Shown piece after piece: positions 31,555-42,696 of a DNA stretch of 64,000 nucleotides. Both the position numbers and the translations under genes were made by a program. Origin of the DNA: Mastigias papua. Taxonomy: Eukaryota > Cnidaria > Scyphozoa > Rhizostomeae > Mastigiidae. The DNA is taken from positions 3,347,840-3,411,839 of the forward strand of contig OZ025276.1 of assembly GCA_964019165.1 (NCBI GenBank), given 5' to 3'. Positions within the stretch are counted from its first letter, which is position 1; each line of letters starts with the position of its first letter. Below the pieces are notes generated by a model. It had not been told where the DNA came from. It worked only from the letters and a program-made list of their open reading frames with translations, and did not search any database.

Positions 31555-33014
31555 TTACTTCCAATTGATATCAAAGTCCTTGAACCTTTCTGGTATCCTC
31601 CTTGCTCTAACTGGCCTCTCTCTAAGTTTCTCTATAACTTCTGATTGTTCTTTCCCATTATTTGCTCTTCCATCATTTTGATCTGCAATTGGTAATGGTA
31701 GCTGAACAGTCTGTTTCTCTTGATCTGTACTCATTGGTTCCCCTTCAGTTACCTCTGGTTGTTCTCTTTCATGATATTTCTTTAAATAGGTTACATTACG
31801 CTGATATTGTACCCCTTCTGGTGATTTCACAATAACACTATTCCCAACTTTGATTTAACCTCATAAGGTTGACTCTTAAACATAGGTGTCAATTTATTTT
31901 CTCTTTCTTGTCTTAACAATACCCTATCTCCTTCTTTTATAGTTTCTTTGGCTCTACGTTTCTCATCTGTATAAATCTTACTCTTCTGTTTACTCTCCTT
32001 GTCTCTATCACGCACTTCTAAATCATCATAATCATAATAATCAATCTCTGGCAATCTTGTACGAATTTTCCTTTTAAACAACAATTCTGCTGGACTTATT
32101 CCTGTGGTGCTGTGTGGTGTTGTTCGGTACATTATAAGATAGTCAGACAACTCCTCTTTCCAATCTTTCTTCTCTATCTGTGAAATCTTTAATCTTTTTA
32201 GCAATGATCTGTTCTGTCTTTCCACTTCCCCATTGGCTTGCGGCCACAATGGTGTAACTTTCCTATGCTTTATTCCCTGCATTTCTAAATAATCTGCAAA
32301 ATCTTTGCTAATAAACTGTGGACCATTATCCGTCGTTATTTCTTTTGGCAATCCATGTATCAGAAATATTTTCTTTAAACTTGCAATAACTTTACCTGTA
32401 GTTGTTGAATTAAGAAAGTCAACTTCAAGATATCTGCTGTAATAATCAACAACAACCAATAAAGTATGTCCTGATGGTAAACTTGGTGTCATCAAATCAA
32501 CTGAGGTATGTTGCCAAGGTCCTTGAGGTAATTCTGTACTCTTCATTGGCTCTGGTGGCTGTGGTTTTCCAACTAACTGACATGAATGACAAGTTTGACA
32601 GAATTTTTCAACTTCTTTATCAATCCCTGGCCACCAAACTTTAGAACGTAATCTTCTTTTCATACTAACTATCCCAGGATGTCCCTCATGAGCAATGTGT
32701 AAAACCTTATCTCTCACATCTTGTGGTATTAATATTCTTGTCCCCCTTAGAACCAATTTTCCAATTAGACACAACTCTTCTTTTACCAAAACATACTGTT
32801 TATTCTTCAGCTCATGCCATCTATTAAATCTAATACTCTTTCTCAGATTTGACAACTCTTCATCTGTGACTGAAGCTTGCTCTATCTCTTTTGTTGTTAA
32901 AGCTGTGGGAGTAGCATTAACAGCAACAAACCTTACATACTCCTCTGTATCAACAAATGATCTTGAATTGCTTTCTTGGAAAAACTGCAATCGTGACAAT
33001 GGGTCTGCAATGTT
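31555..33014 (-). pseudogene. Gypsy-4 integrase
   Basis: Continues the Gag-Pol frame after the TGA at 33015. Zinc domain: AHEGHPGIVSMKRRLR ... CQTCHSCQ. Catalytic core: SVDLMTPSLPSGHTLLVVVD, TTDNGPQFIS and PQANGEVERQNR give the D,D-35-E residues (about D168, D224, E258 counted from the Met at 32999). The C-terminal SH3-like part (KEGDRVLLRQER) precedes a 1-nt deletion near 31840 that changes frame; the last 90 codons are at 31555-31830 (NVTYLKKYHERE). Inserts cDNA into the genome. All catalytic residues remain. Confidence 0.9.
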
Positions 33015-35567
33015 TCATTTTCCTGGAATGTGTTTAACAGTATACCTATAGGGCTGTAAACGTAAAACCCATCTACTGATTCTAGCACTTGGCTTTGATT
33101 TCCTTGAATAGATGAACTCCAGTGGTTTATGATCTGTAAGAAGTTCAAAATCTATTCCATAAAGATACATGTGAAATCTTTCACATGCCCAAACTATACC
33201 CAGAGCCTCCCTTTCTGTTTGAGAATATCTTTTCTCTACTTCTGATAAACTCCTGCTGGCATAACAAATAACTCTATCTTCTCCATTTTGCTCTTGAGTT
33301 AAAACTGCACCCAGTCCTACTGGACTTGCATCTGTAATAAGCTTTGTTTTAGCCCTCATATCAAAATAACCTAAAGTCTCAGCACTAGCTAGCCTACACT
33401 TCAATTCTTGAAATGAACTTTCTTGCTCTGGCCCCCATATAAATTTTTCTCCTTGCTTAGTAAGCTTCCTTAAGGGCTCTGAAATAGTTGATAAATCTGG
33501 AATAAAACGTGCACAGTAAGTTACAAGTCCTAGAAAACTTCTAATGTCTGAGACTGACTCTGGTTGTCTTGCTTGCTGAACTGCTTCAACTTTTACCTTT
33601 GTTGGGCCTATCCCTCTGGCAGACAATAAATGTCCCATGAACTCTACTTGTGACATATGAAATTTGCACTTACTCTTGTTCAATGAAAGTCCTCTTTCTC
33701 TAATCCTCTGAAGTAACTGGTGTAATCTCTGATTGTGCTCATTAAATGTAGCTCCATGAACTATAATATCATCAAAAATGTTAATTACTCCATCACAGCC
33801 TTGTAAAACTTGTTGGATAATCCTCTGAAACATTTCAGGTGCACAAGAAATTCCAAACATTAAACGCTTGTATCGATAAAGACCTTTGTGGGTTACAAAT
33901 GTTGTGATGGACCTTGAGTCTTCATTCAACTCTACTTGATGAAATGCCCACTTAATATCAAGCTTACTAAAAACTGAACTCCCATTGAACTCATGTAAAA
34001 CTTCATCCACTAAAGGTATAGGATGTCTTTCTCTCACAATTGCGCTGTTTGCTTGCCTCATATCTACACAGAACCTGATCTCCTCTTCTGACTTTGGAAT
34101 AACAACAATAGGTGAAATCCATGGAGTTGGACCTTTAGCCTTCTCTATAACATCAAGCTTCTCAAGCTCATCTAATTTCTTTTCAACTTTGCTCCTTAAA
34201 CTGAATGGTACTCTGCGTACTGGCTGTGCTACTGGCTTCACTGACTTGTCTATTGGAATGTCTAATTGAAAATCCTTCAACTTACCTAGACCTTGAAAAC
34301 AATCTTTGTATTCAGAAAGGACATCATATCCATTTAATTCACTGCTGGAAATTGAATTGATTTCAACACCATCATTAATTTTCAACACGTTTAACTTTAC
34401 TGCAGTCTCTCTTCCTAGCAAAGCTTGGCCTTTTTCCTCTATCACTATACATTCTGCATCAACTGAGGTATTTCTAAAAAATAATGTAGCAACAAAACAT
34501 CCTGCAACTTTAAGAGGCTGACTACTTCCATAAGGATACAAATGCTTTGTACATTTCCTTGATACACATTTAATTTTCTTTTCTTTAAGCTCCTCCCATA
34601 ATTCTCTGTCTATCACATTGCAACATGCTCCTGAATCAATAATCATTTTTACATTTGGCACTCCTCCAACTTCTAAACAAACTTTTGGTAGTTTCCCACC
34701 TGATACTGCAAATGCATATTCATCATCTGTGCTATCACTTTCATTTACCATATGACTATTTGGCCTTTTCCCTTTATAGGAGCTCATAGACTTTCCTACT
34801 GCTTGGTTATACTTTGTTTTGCAACACTTGGAAAAATGCCCTTTCTTATTACACTTAAAGCATTCTTTATCTCTTGCTGGACAAGTCAGATCTTTTTGAT
34901 GATGTCCTACTTGACCACATCTGAAACACTTCATGGTAGCTCTCTTTTGTTCTCTAGATTTATGTAACTTAGATCTTACCTGATTCATTTCTGCTTTCTG
35001 AAACCCCTCAATATTACCAGCTTGCTGTTCACTTGCTTCCATAGCCCTGGCAATATCTTGCAACTGTTGAAGAGTTAATGCTCTCCCTTTTTCCAGTAAT
35101 TTCCTCCTCAACACGTAAGATAAACATTTTTCAATCACCTGATCTCTTATTTGCTCATCATTACTTGTCCCAAAATCACAATATTCCGCCCTTTGCCTTA
35201 ACCTTGTTACATATTGATCGATCGTTTCCGAAGACAACTGGTCGGTAGTACGAAAGAGATGTCTCTCGTAAGGCACGTTTACTTGTGGTGAAAAATACTG
35301 ATCTAAGAGCCTAATAGCTACTTGATACCCATCTTCTCCTTCTCCAGGCACAGTTACCGGCAGAGTATGATATATGTCCTGCATATCCATCCCTCCACAA
35401 TGAAGAAGCAGTGCTTTCTTTTGCGTAACATCAGTGATACCCTTTCCAACAACAAAAAATTCAAAAGCACGTTTCCATTTCTTCCATCTTATACCAACTG
35501 ATGTGGGGTCCCCATGACAATTAAACTGCGGAATACCACTGAAATCCGTATTAATAGCTGTAGCCAT
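33015..35567 (-). CDS. Gypsy-4 Gag-protease-RT-RNase H polyprotein
   Basis: 850 uninterrupted residues from ATG 35565-35567. Gag 1-200; CCHC knuckles at about 214-229 (unusual longer last spacing) and 236-249; protease MIIDSGACCNVI (D311); RT with RFCVDMRQAN (~499), FSKLDIKWAFHQ (~534), FGISCAPEMFQ (~571), catalytic IFDD (598-600); RNase H with D746, E787 and TDHKPL (~811). It stops at TGA 33015-33017 inside the RNase H-integrase link, where the frame continues into integrase, so the stop is probably a recent CGA-to-TGA change. A full-length Gag-Pol would need readthrough. Confidence 0.93.
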   Translation of the reverse strand: MATAINTDFSGIPQFNCHGDPTSVGIRWKKWKRAFEFFVVGKGITDVTQKKALLLHCGGMDMQDIYHTLPVTVPGEGEDGYQVAIRLLDQYFSPQVNVPYERHLFRTTDQLSSETIDQYVTRLRQRAEYCDFGTSNDEQIRDQVIEKCLSYVLRRKLLEKGRALTLQQLQDIARAMEASEQQAGNIEGFQKAEMNQVRSKLHKSREQKRATMKCFRCGQVGHHQKDLTCPARDKECFKCNKKGHFSKCCKTKYNQAVGKSMSSYKGKRPNSHMVNESDSTDDEYAFAVSGGKLPKVCLEVGGVPNVKMIIDSGACCNVIDRELWEELKEKKIKCVSRKCTKHLYPYGSSQPLKVAGCFVATLFFRNTSVDAECIVIEEKGQALLGRETAVKLNVLKINDGVEINSISSSELNGYDVLSEYKDCFQGLGKLKDFQLDIPIDKSVKPVAQPVRRVPFSLRSKVEKKLDELEKLDVIEKAKGPTPWISPIVVIPKSEEEIRFCVDMRQANSAIVRERHPIPLVDEVLHEFNGSSVFSKLDIKWAFHQVELNEDSRSITTFVTHKGLYRYKRLMFGISCAPEMFQRIIQQVLQGCDGVINIFDDIIVHGATFNEHNQRLHQLLQRIRERGLSLNKSKCKFHMSQVEFMGHLLSARGIGPTKVKVEAVQQARQPESVSDIRSFLGLVTYCARFIPDLSTISEPLRKLTKQGEKFIWGPEQESSFQELKCRLASAETLGYFDMRAKTKLITDASPVGLGAVLTQEQNGEDRVICYASRSLSEVEKRYSQTEREALGIVWACERFHMYLYGIDFELLTDHKPLEFIYSRKSKPSARISRWVLRLQPYRYTVKHIPGK

Positions 35568-35587
35568 AAATCCTCGTCGCCAATTTT

Positions 35588-35765
35588 TGTTATATTTTTC
35601 AAATCAAATTATTGATGGAAGCGGATTAAACCGTAAACAAACTCATCATATTTCATCATGCTTCGTTCGTATTCCAAAAGCAAAAATCAAATCAACTCAA
35701 TACACAATTGTAAAATAATACAATAACAAATATGCAATTCGATTTAAATAAGTAAATACACAACA
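35588..35765 (-). repeat. Gypsy-4 5' LTR
   Basis: 178 bp. One of the two differences from the other LTR is a C-to-T within a CpG (CACG versus CATG). Confidence 0.95.
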
Positions 35766-36537
35766 GTCAGTAGTCAGCTGTCTATCAGTGGTTTTATGAC
35801 CTAGTTTCTCCTAAGAATATATGCAGTGAGAATGCAAAAAGGTTCCTTTTGTGTAGAGAAGGAACTAGCACCAAAGAACTTGATTCTTCTTTTAAAACAT
35901 ACCATATTGTGTGTGCCAATCATCATTGTGATTACTTACACGGTTACAACATATATGGAGTCCTCTGGTTACTCAAAAGAAAGCAGATAGAACTTTCTTT
36001 CCCATGTAAACTCTATAGAAATTACTTTTTATCATCATACTTTACCTCCTCATTGAATCTTTTCTCTGTTATGGAAGGAGCCCTATCAATGCCCCCCCCT
36101 ACTAGTTTATGCAAGTTTGCTATCATCAGTTTTTATGAACTGTGACACTAGATGATTGCTTCATATTTGAAATTGTGGAGAAGATTTAGAAACCAGGTGC
36201 AAAGGTTAGATGCCCTATGTATCAATCTTAAAGAATAGAAGGTTTATCCCTACATTGTTATCAATGCACCTTTGCCCTTCTTATTCTGGGTTCATTAATG
36301 CTGCTTTTTGTCTCCAATTGCTTTCATTTTGTCAACGAATGGATATGAACTCCTTCAGATTCCATATGGTAATGAATGCATCTTATATACTTATTTGACC
36401 TAATAAGGTAGAAGGAGCTTGAAAAAATCTTCAAATTCACAGACTATCTCCTATGACTACAAGCTTTGTCATCAAAAGTGTGAAATGTCATGTTGAACAT
36501 TTGACCAAAACTTATAGGCAATAAGTTGACAATATAG
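35766..36537. other. Unassigned stretch between gypsy-4 and LINE-2
   Basis: A plus-strand frame (35849-36145) has protein-like pieces (FLLCREGTSTKELDSSFKTY), but I cannot assign it. It may be decayed hAT sequence of the candidate element at 30130-42338. Confidence 0.3.
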
Positions 36538-36547
36538 TGGTCACGTG

Positions 36548-36620
36548 GTCACTGTGGTCTAGTGGTTAAGATGCTTGCCCGGAAAGCAAGAGATCCATTT
36601 TTCGATTCCTGATTTTTCGG
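36548..36620 (+). ncRNA. tRNA-derived sequence with A and B boxes
   Basis: A-box TGGTCTAGTGG (36555-36565) and B-box-like TTTTCGATTCC (36599-36609). The D stem (GTCT/AGAT) and a perfect 5-bp anticodon stem (CTTGC/GCAAG) with 7-nt loop CCGGAAA fold correctly; the T stem and acceptor do not. So it is a degenerate tRNA or tRNA-derived promoter, not a working tRNA gene. It sits about 25 bases before the LINE-2 ORF1 ATG. Confidence 0.65.
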
Positions 36621-36644
36621 CAATATACCAAGGTTATAGCCAAG

Positions 36645-37678
36645 ATGGAGGTGATAGCACATGTTTTCATTGCTCTCGTACTTGTTGTTACTGGAATCGT
36701 GGAATGTTTGGACGGGAAGTCCGAAGATCGGTTAGATATGAACTTGGTGTATAAATATAGGATTTCAAATGGTGTTTGGCGAAAAAGAGCTCTTGAAGGT
36801 AGAACATGGAGTAAAGCAAATGTGTCAAAATCGGCACGTAAGCGATCTCGTCGAAGAGTGGCCTATTCTAGTGGACTTAGAGGTATGGATCCATTCTACA
36901 CATTGCTGCTTAGTGGAGACGTGGAAGTAAACCCCAGCCCAACAAATCAACAGAGGAATAATAAATCCGCAAAGACTGATGAAACTCAAGATTTTTCTGA
37001 GATTCTCATGAGACTTGAAAATAAAATTGAATGCGGGCAAGAGTGTAGTCTTGAAAATCAAAATAAAATGCTGGCTCGGTTGTCTACGATTGAAGAAAAA
37101 AGTGAGAGATTTAAAAGTAATATTTCGGATCTGAAAAGAAAACAGTCGGATTTAGAATCAAAAGTAAACGCTATGTCTAATGATATTAGCTTAAATTTTG
37201 ATAATGGAAAGGATTTGCAATTTTTGATTGATCGACATGAACAATATTCGAGGAAAAAGTCACTTAGAATTAGAGGAGTCTTGGAGGAGATGGGTGAAGA
37301 TATCGAAAAGCTAACGTTGGACACTTTAAAGAAAGAACTTGATTTGGATGTGGACCGGTCTGAAATTGAAAGTGTGCATCGTGTAGGGCGTCGTGATAAT
37401 AGCAAACCAAGGTCGATTTTAGTCAAATTCTTAAGTCACAAGTCCAAGGAACTTGTCATGAGGTGCAAAAAGAAGGCGACGAATATAAAAATAAATGAAG
37501 ATCTGGCTCCTGGTATTAAACGAATTTTTAATGAGGTAAGTTCGAATAGAAGATTTCTAACTGTCGACAGCGTATGGACCATTGATGGTAAATTAAGTTT
37601 AGATATATTAATAACCCCTGCACCTTCGAGATCAGGTCCTACGCCGATTATCGTGACTTAGTTAATTCAAGGCAATAG
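36645..37678 (+). pseudogene. LINE-2 ORF1: signal-like leader, mutated 2A, ORF1p
   Basis: Intact from ATG 36645 through leader, 2A region and coiled coil. The N-terminus has a strong hydrophobic core (HVFIALVLVVTGIVE), then a basic KRSRRR segment, then DVEVNPSP (36918-36941), where Ser replaces the Gly needed for 2A. The coiled coil and RSILVKFLSHKSKELVM follow. A 1-nt deletion near 37590 relative to LINE-1 throws the frame; without it the frame ends at the conserved TAG 37676-37678. Shows that leader and ORF1p were one frame. Confidence 0.88.
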
Positions 37679-37695
37679 GATCTTGGCCGAGATGG
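37676..37695 (+). promoter_or_regulatory. In-frame UAG and downstream element in LINE-2
   Basis: Same CAA-TAG-GAT context as LINE-1; GGCCGAGATGG at 37685-37695 is the exact complement of 41510-41520 in the 3'UTR. Confidence 0.55.
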
Positions 37696-40600
37696 AAAAG
37701 CTAACATTGAACACCAAAACTCAACTAGTATAGCCAAAGACTTTTATCGCAACCCAACACCAAACCTCTGCCTACCTATTCAAAATTACCTAAATCTTTC
37801 AGTGTGGACTTTTAATGGTTTTGGAAATTCGAAAGTTCAAACTTTAAGACAGGCAGGCTGTGAATTTTTTAACAGACTTTTAGAGCGCAATGATTTAATT
37901 TGCTTTTCTGACACTTGGAGAGATCCTATTGACTTATCATTATTCACCTTAGCTAATAATTTTTCTGAATTTCACGAGCCGGGTTTTAAGAATCATTTAG
38001 GGGGCAGACCTTCTGGGGGTCTGTCTCTCCTAGTCCGCAATTCACTTCTTAAATATGTTTCACTTGTTCTTTCGGATAGTTACCATTTCTGGTGCAGACT
38101 TATCAAAAATGGATTTGGTTGGGAACAAGATTTATTTATCTGTTTTATTTATATTCCCCCAAGCAGTTCAACATTATTGAGAACAGGGCAAGCTCTGTCA
38201 TTTGAGACTCTCCAATCAGAATGTGCTCATTATGAACGAAAAGGGTGGGTTCTATTATGTGGCGATTTCAATGCTAGAACGAATGACGTTAATGACTTTG
38301 TTGAAAATGACGAATTGGATGACTATTTGCCAATTGACGATATTTACTTGCCAGATCAACATCTAGATAAAAGATTAAGTAAAGACACCTCTCCCATTAA
38401 TGCCAACGGAACTGCTTTTATTGAATTTTGCAAGGCCGCTGGCTACCGACTTATGAATGGCAGGGTTGATAAGGATAATTCCAGCAATTTCACATGCTTT
38501 ACTAACAGGGGTAATAGTGTCATTGATTATGCCCTATTACGCCAAGAAAATTTTTCAATGGTCGACAAACTAAGTGTTGGTGAAATATGTGAATTTTCAG
38601 ATCACAGCCCAATCGAGCTATCCATAAAAAGCTCGAACAATATACTTAAATCGGAAGCGCAGCCTGATATATCAGTGGTAAATCTACCTACATATGACGA
38701 CAATAAGCTTTTACAGAATTATAAAAAACAATACTATATCAATGGTGCCTCAACATCAGAAATTCTATCTTTGGCAATGGAAAGCAGCGAGATAACTAAT
38801 TTTCTAACTGATATATCAAATGAATTGGACAATAATGATTCATCCATAGAGGAAGGTATTGAATCTTTGCGAACCAAAATGATAGATTTATCTGAAGCCC
38901 ATTTAACTTCCAGAAATATTTTTTGTAAAGCCAAAAATAAAAACACTGTTAAGTTGATGAATAAATGTCCTTGGTTTGGTGCTGAGTGTTGGAAACACAA
39001 ACAGCTATTAAACAACAAAAGAAAAAATATCAAGCTGCACTGAAGAATTCCTCCAATTTTGAAGATAATCAAGATATTAATCTTAAGTCAGCTTATTGTC
39101 AACAGTGAAGGGTTTATAAAAAACTAATAAGATACAAACGTCACAGTTTTCTTCAACAAAAGAAAACGGAACTTTGGGATCTGAAAGGGGAAGCTCCAAA
39201 GGTTTTCTGGAAAATGTTGAAAAGTAGAAACGAAAAACACAGTCTAAACGTCTCTAATAACCAAGTATCAAATTATTTCAGTACCCTTCTAAACTCTAAA
39301 GATAGCAGGGACAGACATGAGAATAATCATGAGATCCGGGCCCCTTCTATTGACACCATGACGCAAAACCTAATTGACGAAACTTTAAATCGTGATATTA
39401 CTTTAGAGGAAGTCAAACTGATGGCTAAAAAGCTCAAAAATTGGAAAAGCTTCTGGGCTTGATATGTTGTCTGCTGAGCTTCTAAAACATGCAAATGATA
39501 AGTTCATGCTTGTGTTTACTAAACTATTTAACAAACTATTACAATCTGGACAATTCCCTGAAGAATGGTCTGTAGGAATAATTGTAGTTCTTTTTAAAGG
39601 GGGTGATAAAGCAGATCTGAATAATTACAGGGGTATTACACTATTAAGTATTTTTGGAAAGTTTTTCTTGGGTGTTTTGCTTGAAAGATTAAATATCGTC
39701 ATTTCCCAATGTGAAATCCTTGAACAAAATCAGATAGGTTTTAGACAAGGATATCAGACATCCGATCATATTTTCACTCTTCGTGCCCTTATTGAAAATT
39801 ATTTCAGAAATAATAAAGGCCCCCTGTACGCATGCTTCGTGGATTTCAAAAAAGCCTTCGATTCCGTGGACCATGAGCTGCTATTGCAGCAGCTTGTTAC
39901 ATATGGAATAAAGGGCAAATTTCTAAACGTCATCTCGTCACTTTATGATCGAGATAAATCGTGTGTGAGGGGTAACGATAGTCTGACTGATATTTTCCCT
40001 TGTAACAGAGGAGTACAACAAGGGTGCCTTCTTAGTCCAGTCCTTTTTGCTTTATATTTAAATGATTTAAATAGCCACATTATGGAATCTTCTCAGGGGG
40101 TAATGGTGGATGATATACCTGTTCACTCACTTTTATATTCTGACGACCTTGTTTTAATAGCAAAGGATAGAAAAGACCTTCAATCTCAACTGGATGCCTT
40201 AGATACGTTTTCACAATCTCTTAAAATGGAAGTGAACTTGGACAAAACTAAAGTCATGTTGATTCAAAAGCAGAAATCCCGTGCTAAATCTAAAAAGAAC
40301 AAACCTTGGAAGTTAGGTGATAAAGAACTTAAAGTCTGTGCCTCTTATAAATATTTAGGTGTAACGCTGAAATCTAATGGGTCCTTTTCAGACCATATCG
40401 AGAAATTAAAAGAGAAAGCTCACAAGTCCTACTTTTCCCTTATTTCTAAAAGCAAAGAATGGGGCGGTTTCCAGCCGCGTCTTTTTCTTTATTTGTTTGA
40501 CCATACGATTGCTCCCATTTTGAATTATGCTTCAGAAATATGGGGTTTTGACGAATGGTCTAAGTTGGAAACGCTTCATCTTAAAGCCTGTAAATATGCT

Positions 40601-41368
40601 TTGGGTGTTTGATCGAGTACAACTACAGATGCTGTATACGCAGAACTTGGAAGAGTAAGTCTCCAATGCCAAAGACATATAAATATTTTAAATTTTTTCA
40701 CTCGGCTAAACTCTTTAGATATACAACGTTATGCTAGCAAAGCTTTCCTTATGCTTGCAAAGGATGCAGATTGTGGCCATTATAACTGGGTATCTCTTGC
40801 CCGTGACCTTAGGATACGCTATGACATACAGCATTCAGATACTCGTTCAGCCATTAAAACTAAGGTCATTAAGCACTTTCAGTCAGAAGTATTGAATAGA
40901 TTAAATGAGCATATAACTGAGAATAGAAAACTAAATGTTTATGCCTCATTTAAAACAACTTATAAATTTGAAGCCTATCTTGACTACATACAGGACTTTA
41001 CTGTTAGAAGCACAGTAGCAAAACTTAGGGTCAGTGCTCATAACCTCCTAATTGAAACAGGTCGCTTTAGCAAAATCAAAACTCCTAGAGACAAACGCTT
41101 TTGCCAATACTGCAAAACTCTGAATATTTTCACAGTTGAAGATGACATTCACTTTATCTTAGCTTGCCCCCTTTTTCAAAAGGAACGTCAAAGACTTTTA
41201 GAGGACATCTATAGAACATTCCCAACAACTACCTCCCTTAATGACTTCAATATGTATATGTGGCTAATGAGCCAAGAGGATTACAATGTAACCAAACGTT
41301 TGGCAGTCTTCTGCAAAACATCTTTGGATAGAAGATCAAACTTCTTATCCAATTATAGTAGAACATAA
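37679..41368 (+). pseudogene. LINE-2 ORF2: APE endonuclease - reverse transcriptase
   Basis: No stop and no ATG between the UAG and the endonuclease start (about 37790). Endonuclease motifs as in LINE-1 (SDTW with D for the usual E neighbour, GDFNAR, SDHSPI). Broken by a 1-nt deletion in an A run (about 39026), TGA 39106-39108 (CGA at 5862-5864 in LINE-1), a 1-nt insertion (about 39440) and TGA 40610-40612 (CGA at 7365-7367). RT 39464-40612 with YSDD; C-terminus 40751-41368 with the CQYC zinc-like motif. Confidence 0.9.
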
Positions 41369-41553
41369 TTAACGATCATTATATAACTTACAACTATATT
41401 TAGTTTTTTGTGAACATTAGATTACGTTCTTTTGGTACTGTTGTGTAGCTTTAAACATAGAGTATATTAGTATTATACACTTAGCTGTGTAATTGTATGC
41501 AGTTAAGGGCCATCTCGGCCTACATACTTGAATTTCAAAAAAAAAAAAAAAAA
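41369..41553 (+). other. LINE-2 3'UTR and poly-A
   Basis: Near-identical to the LINE-1 3'UTR; contains CCATCTCGGCC (41510-41520) and a run of A's to about 41553. Confidence 0.85.
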
Positions 41554-41555
41554 TA

Positions 41556-41660
41556 GTTGAAGCCAATAAGCATTTGTCTATACTGAAGGCACTCATCTTG
41601 TGTGCCAGACAGAACATCCCCATCATGGTGGTGATCAAGCTATTACAGTCAGGAAGACTG
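41556..41660 (+). pseudogene. hAT (DUF4371-like) transposase fragment
   Basis: Reads NKHLSILKALILCARQNIP and, after a frame change, an HHGGDQA-like piece, similar to the start of the hAT/DUF4371 domain (family pattern: CxRQxxxLRGH). Immediately follows the LINE-2 tail, so LINE-2 probably entered a hAT. Confidence 0.45.
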
Positions 41661-42690
41661 TTATAAATTGACTTAGGTCTACATTGGGCAGTACTACCAT
41701 GGTGCTATGAACATACACTCTTCCGTTTTGTTATCCAAGCATGTAGAGGTCCTGACTTGCATTATATAATGCAATGTACATACATGAAATGCAGAAAAAT
41801 GACGTTTAATTGAATGGTGGAGCCATCTCATCAAAAGTACATTGATTACTGATTTAGTACATTATAGTGGGCTTTTAGAGAAAATGAAAGGTTATTAGTT
41901 TTATAATATAAAGTATTAGTGTATGACAGACAATTTCTCTATGGTTCCGAAAACTCATGTTTTGACTTGTAATACCCAGTTATGGATCCAGAAAAGTCTG
42001 ACGGACTTCAGGAGAGCCAATCAAGTACTTTCTTTGTTCTATGCTGAGCCAACAAAATAGACCAGATATGAGTTTGATATGAAATTTTGAAAGACAGTTA
42101 GAAAATCAAAGTAAGGCTGTTGCGATAACTGTACGCTCACTATCGTACTTCAAAGAATGAAGGCTATTGTATGATTTAGGAGGATTGCTGGAAGAGAAGC
42201 GAATCCCACAAAAATCGTAAATATATGCTACTGGTAAAAAATGGGTGTGGCCACCACACAGCCTTTGGACCACGCCCTTTTACTGATATGTCTCTTTGTG
42301 CTGTGCGGAAGTCAGTTATATCTCAGGATCCGCCTCTGTGTAGTATGCCAGACTGGACACAACTAGTGGCTACAACCAGCTGACAGTTCCAGTTATATAT
42401 TTAAGGTGATGTGGAATACTATATCACATAATAGTAAAAACCTATACTTCTAGATCCTATAAGACTCCTTACTTTAGATTTAATTATGCTGGAGATAGTG
42501 TATTAAACTCTTGATGTTTTGACATGTATTGATCTGCATTTGTTGCTGTTTTTCATAGTATGCCTGCTGTGATTCATGTTGTGTTCATTTTGTACGTTAC
42601 TGTTTTACATAAGAAAAGGTAGATGTGTTGTTCCCATATAAACATGTAAGTGCATTGCAAAGCAAAGCACATACTATATATATATCTTTC
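41661..42690. other. No gene; right end of candidate hAT
   Basis: Non-coding. Contains the GGATCCGCCTCTG terminus (ending 42338). Confidence 0.4.
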
Positions 42691-42696
42691 CAACTG

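Larger units (their letters stand above)
31322..35765 (-). mobile_element. Gypsy-4: young, nearly intact Ty3/gypsy (Mag-like)
   Basis: 178-bp LTRs at 31322-31499 and 35588-35765 (TGTTATATTT...ACACAACA) differ at only about two positions. Gag starts 21 bases from the LTR, so the putative PBS (TGGCGACGAGGAT) lies in the very short leader. The coding region is continuous apart from one TGA (33015-33017) and one 1-nt frameshift (about 31840). Two CCHC knuckles, FDD in RT and the short LTRs resemble the Mag lineage. No clear TSD was found. Confidence 0.93.
36538..41553 (+). mobile_element. LINE-2: second copy of the 2A-bearing LINE
   Basis: Homologous to LINE-1 throughout ORF1, ORF2, 3'UTR and poly-A (pure A run ending about 41553). 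Possible TSD ATAGT at 36533-36537 and just after the tail, which would make the tRNA-like sequence (36548-36620) its 5'UTR. Lesions: G-to-S in the 2A motif, 1-nt deletion near 37590, 1-nt deletion near 39026, TGA at 39106 and 40610, 1-nt insertion near 39440. ORF1 is much more diverged from LINE-1 than ORF2 is. Confidence 0.9.
30130..42338. mobile_element. Candidate degenerate hAT element carrying gypsy-4 and LINE-2
   Basis: CAGAGGCGGAACC at 30130 and the reverse complement of GGATCCGCCTCTG ending at 42338 form a hAT-style TIR pair. TAGTATG lies just outside both (30119-30125 and 42341-42347), though two bases from the exact ends. Removing gypsy-4 and LINE-2 leaves about 2.9 kb, a normal hAT length. 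A DUF4371-like fragment at about 41556-41660 supports this. The N-terminal coding part is not convincing. Confidence 0.45.

Noticed and set aside
35849..36145. 98-codon plus-strand frame as a host gene
   Set aside because: No recognised motif, no splice context, and it lies between two insertions in probable hAT sequence.
36548..36620. Functional tRNA gene
   Set aside because: T stem and acceptor stem do not pair, and the base before the anticodon is C rather than U.
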